This document shows, piece after piece, positions 54,285 to 63,838 of a stretch of DNA of 64,000 bases (position 1 is its first letter; each line of letters begins with the position of its first letter). The DNA is from Thermocaproicibacter sp041859875 (GTDB lineage Bacteria; Bacillota; Clostridia; Oscillospirales; Acutalibacteraceae): the NCBI GenBank assembly GCA_041859875.1, contig JBFLFY010000002.1:62001-126000 (forward strand), in the 5' to 3' direction. The notes below the pieces were generated by a model. The model saw only the letters and a program-made list of their open reading frames with translations. It searched no databases and was not told the origin of the DNA. Both the position numbers and the translations under genes were made by a program.

Positions 54285-55571
54285 TCAAACCGAATCGCCG
54301 TTTGTTCGGATAATCTCGCCATAATCCCACGCAGAATCTTTTGGAATCCGGCGCAGCGTGCGGTAGTCTACATAGATAAGGCCGAAGCGACGGTCGAAGC
54401 CTTCTGCCCACTCAAAATTATCCATGGCAGCCCAGTATGTGTAGCCGAGGATAGGGATACCTTCCTCCGAAGTTTTTTTCAGGCAGCGAAGGTAGCGGTG
54501 AATATAATCAATGCGCTGCGGATCATGAACTTTTCCGTCCAGCATGACAAAGTCATTGTTGGCCATACCATTTTCCGTAATCAGGATAGGCAAGCCGTAC
54601 CGTTCAAAATGGAATTTCGGCGCCCAGTACAGTACTTCCGGCGTAATGGGCCATCCCATGGAAGTGCGTGGCATCCCAGGGTATGTGCCGCCCTCGTTTA
54701 ATGAATTGTAGGTATTGAACCCGTAAAAATCAAGCGGCTGGCAAATCGTCCGCATATCCTCTTTGGAAAGAACATTTTTCAGCCCTTCCGGCACTCTGCC
54801 AAGCACAATAGGGTCTGACCACCAGGAAGTTCCCATCACTCCCGTTTCCGGCGCATACGTTGCGGCGCGGGCTTCTTCAACGCCCGCGCTGCCCGGGTGA
54901 AATGGCGTAACGACCGGGCAGGAAGGCGCCATGCCGATTTTTACCGGTTTTGCAGCGCAGCGACGAATCGCCTGCACCGCCTTGCCATGTGCAAGCATCA
55001 CATTCCGCGAGATAACGCCAATCTGCGACGGCTCCCGGCAAAAGGGAGCGTGTACACCGGTGCGGTAGCCGAGGCCCACAAAGCACTGCGGCTCGTTAAT
55101 CGTCATCCAGTATGGCACTTTGCTGCCAAGCGCCTGCGCCACCACTTCGGCAAACTGTGCAAATAAGTCGGGGCTTTTCGGGTTTTGCCACCCGCCCCTG
55201 TGATACAGCCACATGGGAAGGTCCCAATGGTACAAAGTGCAAAGCGGAGTGATGCCCGCTTTTGTTAATTCATCCACAAGGCTGCAGTAATAGGCCAGTC
55301 CCTCTTCGTTTACTTTGCCTTCTTCCGGTATCACACGGGGCCAGCTGACCGAAAAGCGGTAGCTCTGCAGCCCAATCTTTTTCATCAGCGCAATATCTTC
55401 GCGGAAACGGTGATACTGGTCGCAGGCGGTACTTCCGTTTTCGCCGTGCAACACATGGCCGGCACTCAGCGCATCCCATATGCTTGGCGCTTTGCCGCCT
55501 TCCTGCCAAGCACCCTCGACCTGGTAAGCCGCACTTGCGGCACCCCAGAGAAAATTCTTTGGAAAACTCAA
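54285..55571 (-). CDS. Glycoside hydrolase family 1 beta-glucosidase
   Basis: This protein of about 428 residues begins SFPKNFLWGAASAAYQVEGAW. It has the acid/base motif WMTINEPQC (about residue 160), the nucleophile motif ILITENGMA (about 340) and GYTYWAAMDNFEWAEGF, all diagnostic of GH1. It likely hydrolyses beta-glucosides in the cytoplasm; no phospho-sugar-specific residues can be called with certainty. The start is TTG at 55571 with AAGGAG at good spacing; upstream open sequence has no family similarity. Monocistronic. Confidence 0.9.
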   Translation of the reverse strand: MSFPKNFLWGAASAAYQVEGAWQEGGKAPSIWDALSAGHVLHGENGSTACDQYHRFREDIALMKKIGLQSYRFSVSWPRVIPEEGKVNEEGLAYYCSLVDELTKAGITPLCTLYHWDLPMWLYHRGGWQNPKSPDLFAQFAEVVAQALGSKVPYWMTINEPQCFVGLGYRTGVHAPFCREPSQIGVISRNVMLAHGKAVQAIRRCAAKPVKIGMAPSCPVVTPFHPGSAGVEEARAATYAPETGVMGTSWWSDPIVLGRVPEGLKNVLSKEDMRTICQPLDFYGFNTYNSLNEGGTYPGMPRTSMGWPITPEVLYWAPKFHFERYGLPILITENGMANNDFVMLDGKVHDPQRIDYIHRYLRCLKKTSEEGIPILGYTYWAAMDNFEWAEGFDRRFGLIYVDYRTLRRIPKDSAWDYGEIIRTNGDSV

Positions 55572-55760
55572 TGCAGCAACTCTCCTTTTTTGCCGGCATC
55601 CACCCGGTTTGTTGAACTTATGGTACCATGTTCCGCGCAAAGGCGCAAGACGCGGTACAGGAGGAAATTCCTAAAAATACAAGTTCGCGAAAGCACTGAT
55701 TTTGTGGTATCCTTTGTTTTAAGGCAATGACATTCCATATAGGCAGGGAGAGATTCAAAA

Positions 55761-58031
55761 ATGAAAACATCGGTCGTGGGGTTTCCGCGAATCGGCGCCC
55801 AAAGGGAACTGAAATTCGCTTCAGAAAGCTATTTCAATGGGAAAACGACAGCGCAGGAACTGCTCGAAACAGGCAGGCTCCTTCGCAGGCGGCATTGGAT
55901 GTTGCAGAAGGAAAATGGGATTGACTTGATTCCGTCCAACGACTTTTCTTTTTATGACAATATGCTTGACGCGGCCGTGATGCTGAATGCTGTGCCCCAA
56001 CGTTACCGGAGTCTGAAAGTCGATGGCACCGCCCACTATTTTGCCATGGCGCGCGGCCACCAAGGAGCAAGCGGCGACCTAAAGGCACTCGCCATGAAAA
56101 AGTGGTTCAACACCAACTACCATTACCTGGTGCCGGAAATCGACGATGACGCAGAAATTTGTCTGAACAGTACGAAAGCCGCTGATGAATTTTCAGAGGC
56201 AAAAGCGCTTGGCATTTTAACAAAGCCGGTCGTCATCGGCCCTTACACGTTTCTGAAACTTGCGCGGTACACCGGGGAAAAAACAGCTTCTGATTTTGCC
56301 GCACCTACTGCTGCTGCCTACACAGCGCTGCTGAAAAAACTTGCCGTCCTTGGCGCGGAATGGGTTCAGTTTGATGAGCCAGCGCTGGTAAGAGATATGA
56401 CGGCAGAAGACAAAGATTTGTTTCAGCTGCTGTACTCCGGCATCCTCAAAGGGAAAGGCACTGCGAAGGCTTTGCTGCAGACTTACTTCGGAGATATTCG
56501 TGACTGCTGGGAAGAAGCAGTTTCGCTTCCATTTGACGGAATTGGCATTGACTTCGTGGAAGGGAAAAAAAGCCTATCCCTCTCGAAAAAGCACGGATTT
56601 CCAGAAGAAAAGCTGTTTGTCGCTGGCCTTATAAACGGCAAAAACATCTGGCGCAGCCATTACAAAAACATTCTCGCGGTGCTTCATGAAATTCAAAAAT
56701 ATGCGCCGAATACCGCGCTCAGCACTTCCTGCTCCCTGCTCCACGTTCCATTTTCCGTTGAAGGCGAAGAAGGAATGCCGGATTCCTATAAAAAGCACCT
56801 TGCTTTCGCCAAGGAAAAGCTGCAGGAACTGACCGATCTGAAAAAACTGGCGGAACTTGATTTACCGGAAAATGCCCCAGAGTATGCTGCAAACGACGCG
56901 TTTTTCCAAAACGTGCGCCATGCTGCAAACGAGGCGGTCACGAAAAAAGTGGCGTCATTTTCTGAAAAGAACTTTGCCCGCCTTCCGGCTTTTGCGGAAC
57001 GCGAGAAAATACAGAAAAAGCGGTTTTGCTTTCCGCTGCTGCCTACAACTACCATCGGTTCCTTCCCACAGACCGACGACGTTCGCGCCAAGCGTGCCGA
57101 CTGCCGCAAAGGCAAAATCTCAAAGGAAGAATATGAGGCCTTTAATAAAAAAAAAATTGCCGAGTGCATTGCCCTGCAGGAAAAAATCGGCATGGATGTT
57201 CTTGTTCACGGGGAGTATGAACGGAATGACATGGTGGAGTACTTTGGCGAACATCTTGAAGGTTTCCTTTTCACGGAGAAAGCATGGGTGCAATCCTACG
57301 GCACACGCTGCGTCAAGCCGCCGATTATCTGGGGCGACATTTCACGCCGCGAACCGATTACCGTCGGTTACTCCAAATACGCGCAAAGTCTGACGCAAAA
57401 GCCTGTAAAAGGGATGCTGACCGGCCCTGTGACCATCCTGAACTGGTCTTTCCCGCGCGAAGACATTTCTTTGAAAGACTGCGCCTTCCAGATTGCGCTC
57501 GCAATCCGTGAAGAAGTTCTTGACCTGGAAAAGGCCGGAATCAAGGTAATTCAGATTGATGAAGCGGCCCTGCGTGAAAAGCTCCCGCTGCGTCGGGCGG
57601 ACTGGCACAAAGATTACCTAGACTGGGCCATCCCGGCTTTTCGTCTTGTTCACAGCGGTGTAAAGCCTGAAACGCAGATTCATACCCATATGTGCTACAG
57701 CGAATTCGGCAATATTATTCACGACATAGACAACATGGATGCCGACGTGATAACTTTTGAAGCTTCGCGTTCCGACCTAACCATTCTGAACGCGTTGAAC
57801 CAATGCAGTTTTAAGACCGAAGTCGGCCCCGGTGTTTACGACATCCACTCGCCGCGCATTCCTTCGAAAGAAGAAATCAAGACGGCGCTGCACAAAATGC
57901 TGAAAAAGATTCCGAAAGAAAAGCTCTGGGTAAACCCTGACTGCGGCCTGAAAACACGGGGAACCGAAGAAACCATCCCCAGCCTTGAGCATCTGGTGCA
58001 GGCAGCGGAAGAGGTTCGAGGCGAACTTTAA
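55761..58031 (+). CDS. metE: Cobalamin-independent methionine synthase
   Basis: This 756-residue protein has both MetE halves. The N-terminal barrel starts VVGFPRIGAQRELKFA, and the C-terminal catalytic barrel has TTTIGSFPQTDDVRAKR, GEYERNDMVEYFGE, GPVTILNWSFPRED and IQIDEAALREKLP. The zinc ligands are in THMCYSEF and NPDCGLKTRG. It transfers a methyl group from 5-methyltetrahydrofolate (polyglutamate) to homocysteine. The length is normal. GGGAGAG lies before the ATG. The 190-base upstream region shows no S-box or T-box that I can recognise. Confidence 0.94.
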   Translation: MKTSVVGFPRIGAQRELKFASESYFNGKTTAQELLETGRLLRRRHWMLQKENGIDLIPSNDFSFYDNMLDAAVMLNAVPQRYRSLKVDGTAHYFAMARGHQGASGDLKALAMKKWFNTNYHYLVPEIDDDAEICLNSTKAADEFSEAKALGILTKPVVIGPYTFLKLARYTGEKTASDFAAPTAAAYTALLKKLAVLGAEWVQFDEPALVRDMTAEDKDLFQLLYSGILKGKGTAKALLQTYFGDIRDCWEEAVSLPFDGIGIDFVEGKKSLSLSKKHGFPEEKLFVAGLINGKNIWRSHYKNILAVLHEIQKYAPNTALSTSCSLLHVPFSVEGEEGMPDSYKKHLAFAKEKLQELTDLKKLAELDLPENAPEYAANDAFFQNVRHAANEAVTKKVASFSEKNFARLPAFAEREKIQKKRFCFPLLPTTTIGSFPQTDDVRAKRADCRKGKISKEEYEAFNKKKIAECIALQEKIGMDVLVHGEYERNDMVEYFGEHLEGFLFTEKAWVQSYGTRCVKPPIIWGDISRREPITVGYSKYAQSLTQKPVKGMLTGPVTILNWSFPREDISLKDCAFQIALAIREEVLDLEKAGIKVIQIDEAALREKLPLRRADWHKDYLDWAIPAFRLVHSGVKPETQIHTHMCYSEFGNIIHDIDNMDADVITFEASRSDLTILNALNQCSFKTEVGPGVYDIHSPRIPSKEEIKTALHKMLKKIPKEKLWVNPDCGLKTRGTEETIPSLEHLVQAAEEVRGEL

Positions 58032-58296
58032 TTAAATTCGAACAAACATTTCCGCGGAAATAAGTATCTTTTTCTTTGAAATTTTTCCACCAAAACAGAT
58101 TTTCGGGTGGAAATTCTCCGCAAGATGCTGTTGGGTTGCACAATTACCGGGCTGGCAGCCTTTCTGTGCGCGGGGCAAATGAAGTCCGCTGTTATATACC
58201 ATGAGCAACACATACCCTGCAAAAAGATCAGCGAAGCGGTTTCTGCCATTTGGCAAGCCGGCAGAACGCTGAACAAAATTTTCTTCTGGACAAACG

Positions 58297-58320
58297 AAAA
58301 GCCCGGCAAAAGCCGGGCCT
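58297..58320 (-). terminator. Terminator of the hydrogenase gene
   Basis: A perfect 7-base GC stem (58301-58307 with 58312-58318) with a 4-base loop is followed on the minus strand by T4. It lies right after the stop codon at 58326. Confidence 0.85.
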
Positions 58321-58325
58321 AAAAA

Positions 58326-59771
58326 TTATCGCTTCAGATTGATCTTGGAAAAGTCATGTATTTTGGTAACGTTCTCAGTAATGGTGCGCTGGTCGGCTTT
58401 TGCAATCAGAGCGCTGCGGTTCTTCTTAATATTGCGCGGCGTTTCCACTCCGGCTGGCCCTGCTATACAACCGCCTTCGCAGGCCATACCTTCCACAAAA
58501 TCATTTGGCAGGCGGCCGGCATTCATAATCATCAAAATCTTTTTGCATTCCTTAGCGCCGTTGCACTGTACACAGGAAACCGGTTTGTCGAAGCCTTCCT
58601 CTTTCAGCGCCTGCATAACGGCGCCGGAAACACCGCCGCTCTGGGCAAAGTTTTTACCCGCACGGCTGCCGTCCTGTTCATCTTCTGCTTCTTCCTCCAC
58701 GTTAATTTCCTTTGCGTTAAACATAGCAGTCAGCTCTTCAAAGGTAAGAACATAGTCGGCAGTGTCTTCGCACCCGACTACTTCCATTTTTTTTGCCACA
58801 CATGGGCCAATGAATACCGTCTTCATCTCGGGGTTCAGTGCGCGTATATACCGCGCGGTCGCCGTCATTGGCGAAGCGGTTGATGAAATATTCTCCACAA
58901 GTTTCGGGAAATGCTTCCGTATCATTTCAACAAAAGCCGGGCAGCAGGAATTGGTCATTTTTTTGCCTGCTTCCAGTGCTTCTTTCAATTCTTGACCCTC
59001 ATGGTGCGAAACAGCGTCCGCGCCAAGCGAAACTTCAACGGCATCCGCAAAGCCAAGCCTTTTCAGCGCGCTTTTCAACATACCGATTGTCGCTGTGCCA
59101 AAGTGGCCTTCAATCGCCGGTGCAAAAATAGCTGTTACCGGCGTCTTTGATTTCAGAAGATCTATAATCTCTACAATTTGTGAGCGGTCGGTAATTGCGC
59201 CGAATGGGCAGGAACGCATACAGGCGCCGCAGTCAATACAGCGCTCATAATCAATCACCGTGCGGTTGTATTCATCTTTTTTGATAGCGTCAACCGGGCA
59301 AGCGCGGCGGCATGGGCGCATGGTGTCCGAAATTGCATTATATGGGCAGGCTGCAGCACACTGACCGCATTCCTTGCACTTTTGGGGGTCGATGTAAGCG
59401 CCCCGCGGTGTGATGCTGATTGCGCCAAAATGGCAGGCGCTTTTACACTTGTGCGCCAAACATCTCTGGCAGTTGTCCGTTACGCGGTAGCGGCTGATTG
59501 GGCATCCTTCGCAGGCTGCAGGCAACACACCGAGCACCTTATTTTCTGGCTGACCCGGCAAATTATAGCCGCATACAGCAACGATGCGCTCGTGAATGAT
59601 TTCGCGCTCTTTATAAATGCAGCAGCGAAAAGTAGGCAGCGGACCAGGTATCATATCATAAGGAATTGTTTCAAGGTGCTCTTCCAGAGTTCCCGCAAAA
59701 GCATATTTTGCAACACTCTTCAGAACCTCAATTTTGAGGCCCTTCGCCTCATTGTCATATTTAAACTCCAT
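58326..59771 (-). CDS. Monomeric [FeFe] hydrogenase, group B type
   Basis: This 481-residue iron-sulfur protein has an N-terminal region with many CxxC and CxxxCP motifs for ferredoxin-like [4Fe-4S] clusters (CEGCP, CQRC, CKECGQCAAACP, CIDCGACMRSCP). The C-terminal H-cluster domain follows, with P1 NSCCPAF, P2 IGPCVAKK and P3 EGMACEGGCIAG. The CCP and GPC forms of P1 and P2 point to the group B [FeFe] hydrogenases, which are mostly uncharacterised. Probable substrate is protons or H2 with ferredoxin. It stands alone between metE and the Rnf/DUF1646 region, with its own promoter. Confidence 0.86.
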   Translation of the reverse strand: MEFKYDNEAKGLKIEVLKSVAKYAFAGTLEEHLETIPYDMIPGPLPTFRCCIYKEREIIHERIVAVCGYNLPGQPENKVLGVLPAACEGCPISRYRVTDNCQRCLAHKCKSACHFGAISITPRGAYIDPQKCKECGQCAAACPYNAISDTMRPCRRACPVDAIKKDEYNRTVIDYERCIDCGACMRSCPFGAITDRSQIVEIIDLLKSKTPVTAIFAPAIEGHFGTATIGMLKSALKRLGFADAVEVSLGADAVSHHEGQELKEALEAGKKMTNSCCPAFVEMIRKHFPKLVENISSTASPMTATARYIRALNPEMKTVFIGPCVAKKMEVVGCEDTADYVLTFEELTAMFNAKEINVEEEAEDEQDGSRAGKNFAQSGGVSGAVMQALKEEGFDKPVSCVQCNGAKECKKILMIMNAGRLPNDFVEGMACEGGCIAGPAGVETPRNIKKNRSALIAKADQRTITENVTKIHDFSKINLKR

Positions 59772-59887
59772 AATTCCCCTCCAAGAAATTGCGCAGGCGC
59801 AGTGTTAGCCGGCACTTTCGCCCCATATGACACCCAGAGCAAGAACCGCCGCACAGCTTCTACAAAATTATTATTGCATATAGAAAT

Positions 59888-59917
59888 ATTATACAGTATC
59901 ATTTGCCATCTCGTCAA
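59888..59917 (-). promoter_or_regulatory. Promoter of the hydrogenase gene
   Basis: On the minus strand TTGACG (59912-59917) and TATAAT (59888-59893) are spaced by 18 bases. The leader of about 110 bases before the ATG contains a TGCGCCTGCGCA inverted repeat. Confidence 0.75.
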
Positions 59918-59968
59918 TAACCTGAGTGAAATTCATGGCCATCCAAAGCAAAATTATTAAGAAATATT

Positions 59969-60004
59969 AAAAAAGCAGCCATTCCCCGTGAAGGGAACAG
60001 CTGC
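59969..60004 (-). terminator. Terminator of the Rnf-DUF1646 transcript
   Basis: An imperfect stem (59975-59985 with 59993-60004; GCAGC/GCTGC and TTCCC/GGGAA pairing) is followed on the minus strand by six T. It lies shortly after the DUF1646 stop at 60023. Confidence 0.8.
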
Positions 60005-60022
60005 ATTTTAATAAAGTACCGG

Positions 60023-61106
60023 TCAGACAGCAAGCAAAGTCGGAAGCAGGATCAGGAAATAGATTACCATAACAAGCAAGCCAAACGGAACGCCCAGCTT
60101 AATCCAATCCTTGCTCTTAATCTTTAATTTGCTTGCGGAAATAATATTGGGGATATTGCCCGGAATCATCATGCCGCCGCTAATCAGCAGACCCATGAGA
60201 ATAGCAACAATCTGCCCCTGTGCCATGTGCGGGCTGATTTCGGCCGAAGCCAAAGTCGCATTGTCGAGAATTGCAGAGCACATATTGAGCCAGTAGAGGC
60301 CGGTTGCCGGAATCTGCATCACATAGGCATCAATAATCGGCTTGAAACCAGAACCAAGAAGATTCAGAGCAATCAGGAACAGAAAAATCTTAAGCGCGCG
60401 GAAAACAATATCAGGGTATGTTTCCGGCTGAAGCTTCTCTTCCTCACTGTCAGTGCCATCCTTTTTGCCCTTTTTGGCAAACCAGACTGCCATTAAGCCA
60501 AACACAAAAATGCCAGGAATAATGTAAATGCCGAGCGTGCGAATCATATAGAAGAAATCGGCGTGAAGCGTCGGGTTCTTTGCAAGTTTGCCAATTACGA
60601 TTGTGGCAAGCGGCTCGCCTACCGGCGTAAGAACTGCGCCGAGTCCAATGGCGAAGCACGCCATGATGGTTTACCTTAACCTTGGCACTGCGGTCCAATG
60701 GAAGGACGTTAACAATTTCCACAAGGACAAGGGAAGCAACAATCGCTGTAATCACGCTGGAAAGTAAACCAAGAAGAACGGTGAAAAGAAATACAAAACC
60801 CTCAATCGGTATCTTTTCAAGTGTTTTACGAACTCCGCTGTGCATGTTTTTCGAAAGGGCCTTAAACAGGAAGCCTCCTACAAGAACAATGGCAACGATA
60901 ATGTACATGTAAACATTTGAGAATATTTCGTTTACCAGCGCGCCGTAGCCGCCTTCCAACTCTCCGGCCGAGCCGGCCGCAGCCGTTGCAAGAACGCCCA
61001 TAATGAAGAGAAAGACCTCAAGATTTTCTTCGACTTTCTTCACTACCAGCGGCAGAATGAAAATAAGAATAAGAATAACTAGAAGTAGAATATTTGTGAC
61101 TGTCAT
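60023..61106 (-). pseudogene. DUF1646-family membrane transporter with a single-base frameshift
   Basis: The reading frame from 61106 encodes several membrane segments up to VLPLDRSAKVKV and then runs out of family similarity. Another frame resumes with MACFAIGLGAVLTPVGEPLATI and continues through seven further hydrophobic segments to 60023. Removing one T of the plus-strand TTT at 60670-60672 joins the two parts into about 360 residues, the normal length of a DUF1646 predicted cation transporter. It follows rnfB by 19 bases, so it may be a co-transcribed ion porter. The frameshift is real or a sequencing error; the two halves are otherwise well conserved. Confidence 0.78.
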
Positions 61107-61125
61107 AGGAGTCTCCCTTTATAAT

Positions 61126-61947
61126 CTATTTAGCCTCCTTGCATATGGTTTCGCCTGAATTAACAAGAGTAATAATATGGCGTGGGCAGACGGAAACACA
61201 TTCGCCGCACCCAACACATTTTTCAGGATCAACATGTGCAAGAAAATTTTCAACATGAACCGCGTCATGCTGACAGGTCTTTTCGCAGCGCATACAGCCA
61301 ATGCAGCCCACTTTGCAGGCTTTCATGACGGCAGCGCCTTTGTCGCAGCTGCTGCAGAGCACAACTGCCTGCTTCTTTTTGGGAATCAGCGAAAGCAGAT
61401 GCTTCGGGCAGGCCTTCACGCATTTGCCGCAGGCAACGCAGTTTTTCGGCTCAACCATGGCAACGCCGTTGCGGACGCTCAGCGCATCATAATCGCAGGC
61501 GCTCACACAGTCGCCAAGGCCTATGCAGCCAAAACCGCACTGCGCCGGGCTCCCGGCTACCTGCGCAGCTGCCGCGCAGGACTGGATTCCTTCATACTCC
61601 GCTTTGTCGCCGGTATTGTCGTTGCTGCCAAGGCAGTGGACAATGGAAACATGCGGTTCGGCGCTGGGAGCCTCAACACCAAGGTATGCGGCAATTTCGT
61701 CGGCTACCTTTGCGCCGCCAACCGAGCAAAGACCCGGCTTGGCTTCACCGGAAGCCATGGCTTTTGCATAGCCATCACAGCCGGAAAAGCCGCAGGCGCC
61801 GCAGTTTGCACCCGGCAACATAGCACGGATGTCTTCTGTTTTCTGATCCTTCGGAACTGCCATAACGATGGAAGCAATGGAAAGAATTAAACCGGCAATT
61901 AATCCAATGCCTACAACGAGCAGAATTGCAAATGTAATATCATTCAT
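61126..61947 (-). CDS. rnfB: Rnf electron transport complex subunit B
   Basis: This 273-residue protein has an N-terminal membrane anchor (FAILLVVGIGLIAGLILSIASIV) and the RnfB-specific cluster motif PGANCGACGFSGCDGYA. The following [4Fe-4S] motifs (CGFGCIGLGDC, CVACGKCVKACP, CIGCMRCEKTC, CVGCGECVSVCP) carry several more clusters. It is the ferredoxin-facing subunit of the ion-pumping ferredoxin:NAD+ oxidoreductase. ATG at 61947 follows GGCGGAG. It is the last rnf gene, 13 bases after rnfA. Confidence 0.93.
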   Translation of the reverse strand: MNDITFAILLVVGIGLIAGLILSIASIVMAVPKDQKTEDIRAMLPGANCGACGFSGCDGYAKAMASGEAKPGLCSVGGAKVADEIAAYLGVEAPSAEPHVSIVHCLGSNDNTGDKAEYEGIQSCAAAAQVAGSPAQCGFGCIGLGDCVSACDYDALSVRNGVAMVEPKNCVACGKCVKACPKHLLSLIPKKKQAVVLCSSCDKGAAVMKACKVGCIGCMRCEKTCQHDAVHVENFLAHVDPEKCVGCGECVSVCPRHIITLVNSGETICKEAK

Positions 61948-61960
61948 TTTCTCCGCCCCC

Positions 61961-62569
61961 TTAACCCAGCATACCGCTGACAAGGCCCTGGAAGCCGAGG
62001 AAAGAAACGGCCGTCAGAGAAGCAGCGACCAAAGTGATTGGAAGGCCCTTCCAGAACTTCGGAATATCGTTCAATTCAATACGCTCCCGTACGCCGGAGA
62101 ACATGACCAGCGCGACCAGGAAGCCAATGCCTGCGCCGAAGGAGTTCACAAGTGCCTGTGCGTAACCGAACGTTGCCGGGTCTGCCGCATGCTTATCCAG
62201 CACCAGCATGGTAACGCCGAGGACGGCGCAGTTTGTGGTAATCAGCGGAAGGTAAACGCCCAGCGCATTGTACAGCGACGGAACATACTTTTTCAGCACC
62301 GTTTCAATGAACTGCACCAAAAATGCAATAACAAGAATGAAAACGATGGTTTCAAGGTAAGCAAGACCATTCGGAACAAGCACATAGTAGTAGATTGGCC
62401 AGGTAACGGCAGTTGAAATTACCATAACAACCGTTACGGCGATGCTCATGCCAATGGCGCTGTCACGTTTCTTGGAAACACCGAGGAACGGGCAGATACC
62501 GAGGAATTTGTCAAGAATATAGTTTTCCGTCAGTATAGCGGTCAGAAATATGGCAAGAAGTTGTTTCAT
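61961..62569 (-). CDS. rnfA: Rnf complex subunit A
   Basis: This 202-residue integral membrane protein has six hydrophobic segments with the RnfA signature TENYILDKFLGICPFLGVSKK at residues 14-34 and the symmetric loop LGVYLPLITTNCAVLG. These contain the conserved Cys ligands of the membrane [2Fe-2S] cluster shared with RnfE. GGGGAGG lies upstream. Its ATG overlaps the rnfE stop (ATGA), and rnfB follows. Confidence 0.93.
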   Translation of the reverse strand: MKQLLAIFLTAILTENYILDKFLGICPFLGVSKKRDSAIGMSIAVTVVMVISTAVTWPIYYYVLVPNGLAYLETIVFILVIAFLVQFIETVLKKYVPSLYNALGVYLPLITTNCAVLGVTMLVLDKHAADPATFGYAQALVNSFGAGIGFLVALVMFSGVRERIELNDIPKFWKGLPITLVAASLTAVSFLGFQGLVSGMLG

Positions 62570-63276
62570 TTTGCTTCAGCCTCCCCGTCATTTTTCTTAG
62601 CAGTCAGCGAGCAGCTCTTAGCCAGAGCACACCCTTGGCAGCCACGGAAGCCAGAACATCCAATTTCTTCCGGATTTTTGCCTTCGCCGGAGAGGCGGTT
62701 GGCAAGAGCGACCAAAAGGCCAAACACGAAGAAGCCCCCTGGAGGCAGCAGGAAGATTACAATGGAGAAGTTTGAAAGGATTGGCATACCGAAAAGTGAA
62801 CCGCTGCCAAGCAGCTCACGGATAATGCCCATGCACAGAAGTGTGCAGGTAAAACCAATGCCCATGCCAAGGCCGTCAAGAATAGACGGCAGAACTTTGT
62901 TTTTGCTTGCAAACATTTCGGCACGGCCAAAGATAATGCAGTTAACAACAATCAATGGCAGATAGACGCCGAGTGCAGATTTCAGGCTTGGCGAATATGC
63001 TTCAACCAGCATCTGCACAACAGTTACAAATCCCGCAATAATAACAATATAGCAAGGGATACGGACTTTGTCCGGAATGACTTTGCGCAGCAGCGAAATA
63101 ACCGCATTGGAGCAAACCAGAACGAATGTAGTTGCAATCCCCATTCCGATGGCGTTGCTCGCGGCCGTAGTGATGGCCAGTGTGGAGCAGGTGCCGAGCA
63201 CAAGCCGCAGAACCGGGTTTTCTTTTACAATACCCTTGGTAAACTCATGCCAAAGGCTCGTTTTCTCTTTCGCCAT
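62566..63276 (-). CDS. rnfE: Rnf complex subunit E with cysteine-rich C-terminal tail
   Basis: This protein of about 236 residues has six membrane segments with the RnfE motifs GIVKENPVLRLVLGTCSTLAIT and ALGVYLPLIVVNCIIFGRAEMFAS, the partner Cys sites to RnfA. After the last membrane segment (ANRLSGEGKNP) there is a tail of about 35 residues with five cysteines (IGCSGFRGCQGCALAKSC), beyond the usual RnfE end in many bacteria. It may bind metal or form disulfides. ATG at 63276, one base after the rnfG stop; overlaps rnfA. Confidence 0.9.
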   Translation of the reverse strand: MAKEKTSLWHEFTKGIVKENPVLRLVLGTCSTLAITTAASNAIGMGIATTFVLVCSNAVISLLRKVIPDKVRIPCYIVIIAGFVTVVQMLVEAYSPSLKSALGVYLPLIVVNCIIFGRAEMFASKNKVLPSILDGLGMGIGFTCTLLCMGIIRELLGSGSLFGMPILSNFSIVIFLLPPGGFFVFGLLVALANRLSGEGKNPEEIGCSGFRGCQGCALAKSCSLTAKKNDGEAEAK

Positions 63277-63277
63277 A

Positions 63278-63838
63278 TCATTCACCGCCCTTTACTTTCT
63301 GAAATTCTGCAACGGCCTCATTAACCGCCTTCGTCACAGCTTTGCTGGAAATAGTGGCGCCGGTCATGGCGTTAATCTCACCTTTCCCTGCATTGCCGCT
63401 TTTTACAACGGTAAATTCTTTGCCGGGGTTGCAGTTCTTAACATATTGATTTCTGAATTCAGGTTTCTGAGCATTCAAGCCTAAGCCAGGTGTGTCGCTG
63501 GTGCTCGTAAGCTGAACACCGGTAATTTTCCCGTCTTTGGAAATACCCGTCATAACCGTAATGTCACCGCCGTAGCTTCCTGTTTTCGTAGTGAAGACCC
63601 AGCCAACTGTTTCAGAGCCTTTTTTGCCTTCATAGCACTCCGCAGCTTTTGTGGATTTTGTAAAGGAATCGGCTCCCGGCAGGGCAATCAGGCGCGACTG
63701 CTTTGCATCGCTTTCTGCCTGTTCGGCAATTTTGCTTTTCGTTGCCGCATTGGTAAACGCCAAGGCAGCTGTAACGATAAGGCAGATAATGACAAGAACC
63801 AGAGTCGGCTTCAGAATTTCTTTCGCATTTCCCTTCAT
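63278..63838 (-). CDS. rnfG: Rnf complex subunit G
   Basis: This 186-residue protein has one N-terminal membrane segment (PTLVLVIICLIVTAALAFTNAA) and an FMN-binding domain with GDITVMTGIS and DTPGLG. The covalent flavin attachment site is MTGATISS near residue 160 (T/S-GA-T-x-S/T). It sits on the outer face of the Rnf complex. Overlaps the end of rnfD by 3 bases. Confidence 0.92.
   Translation of the reverse strand: MKGNAKEILKPTLVLVIICLIVTAALAFTNAATKSKIAEQAESDAKQSRLIALPGADSFTKSTKAAECYEGKKGSETVGWVFTTKTGSYGGDITVMTGISKDGKITGVQLTSTSDTPGLGLNAQKPEFRNQYVKNCNPGKEFTVVKSGNAGKGEINAMTGATISSKAVTKAVNEAVAEFQKVKGGE

Noticed and set aside
55640..55760. Possible methionine riboswitch (S-box or T-box) upstream of metE
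   Set aside because: The 120-190 bases show no conserved S-box or T-box sequence blocks that I can recognise.
58032..58296. Possible small gene between metE and the hydrogenase (GTG near 58107, plus strand, 71 codons)
   Set aside because: No ribosome site of quality, no family similarity, and it runs into the hydrogenase terminator. Nothing else is seen in this gap.
61177..61890. Open frame (237 codons) on the plus strand across rnfB
   Set aside because: Antisense to the cysteine-rich RnfB sequence, with low-complexity alanine-rich content and no family similarity.
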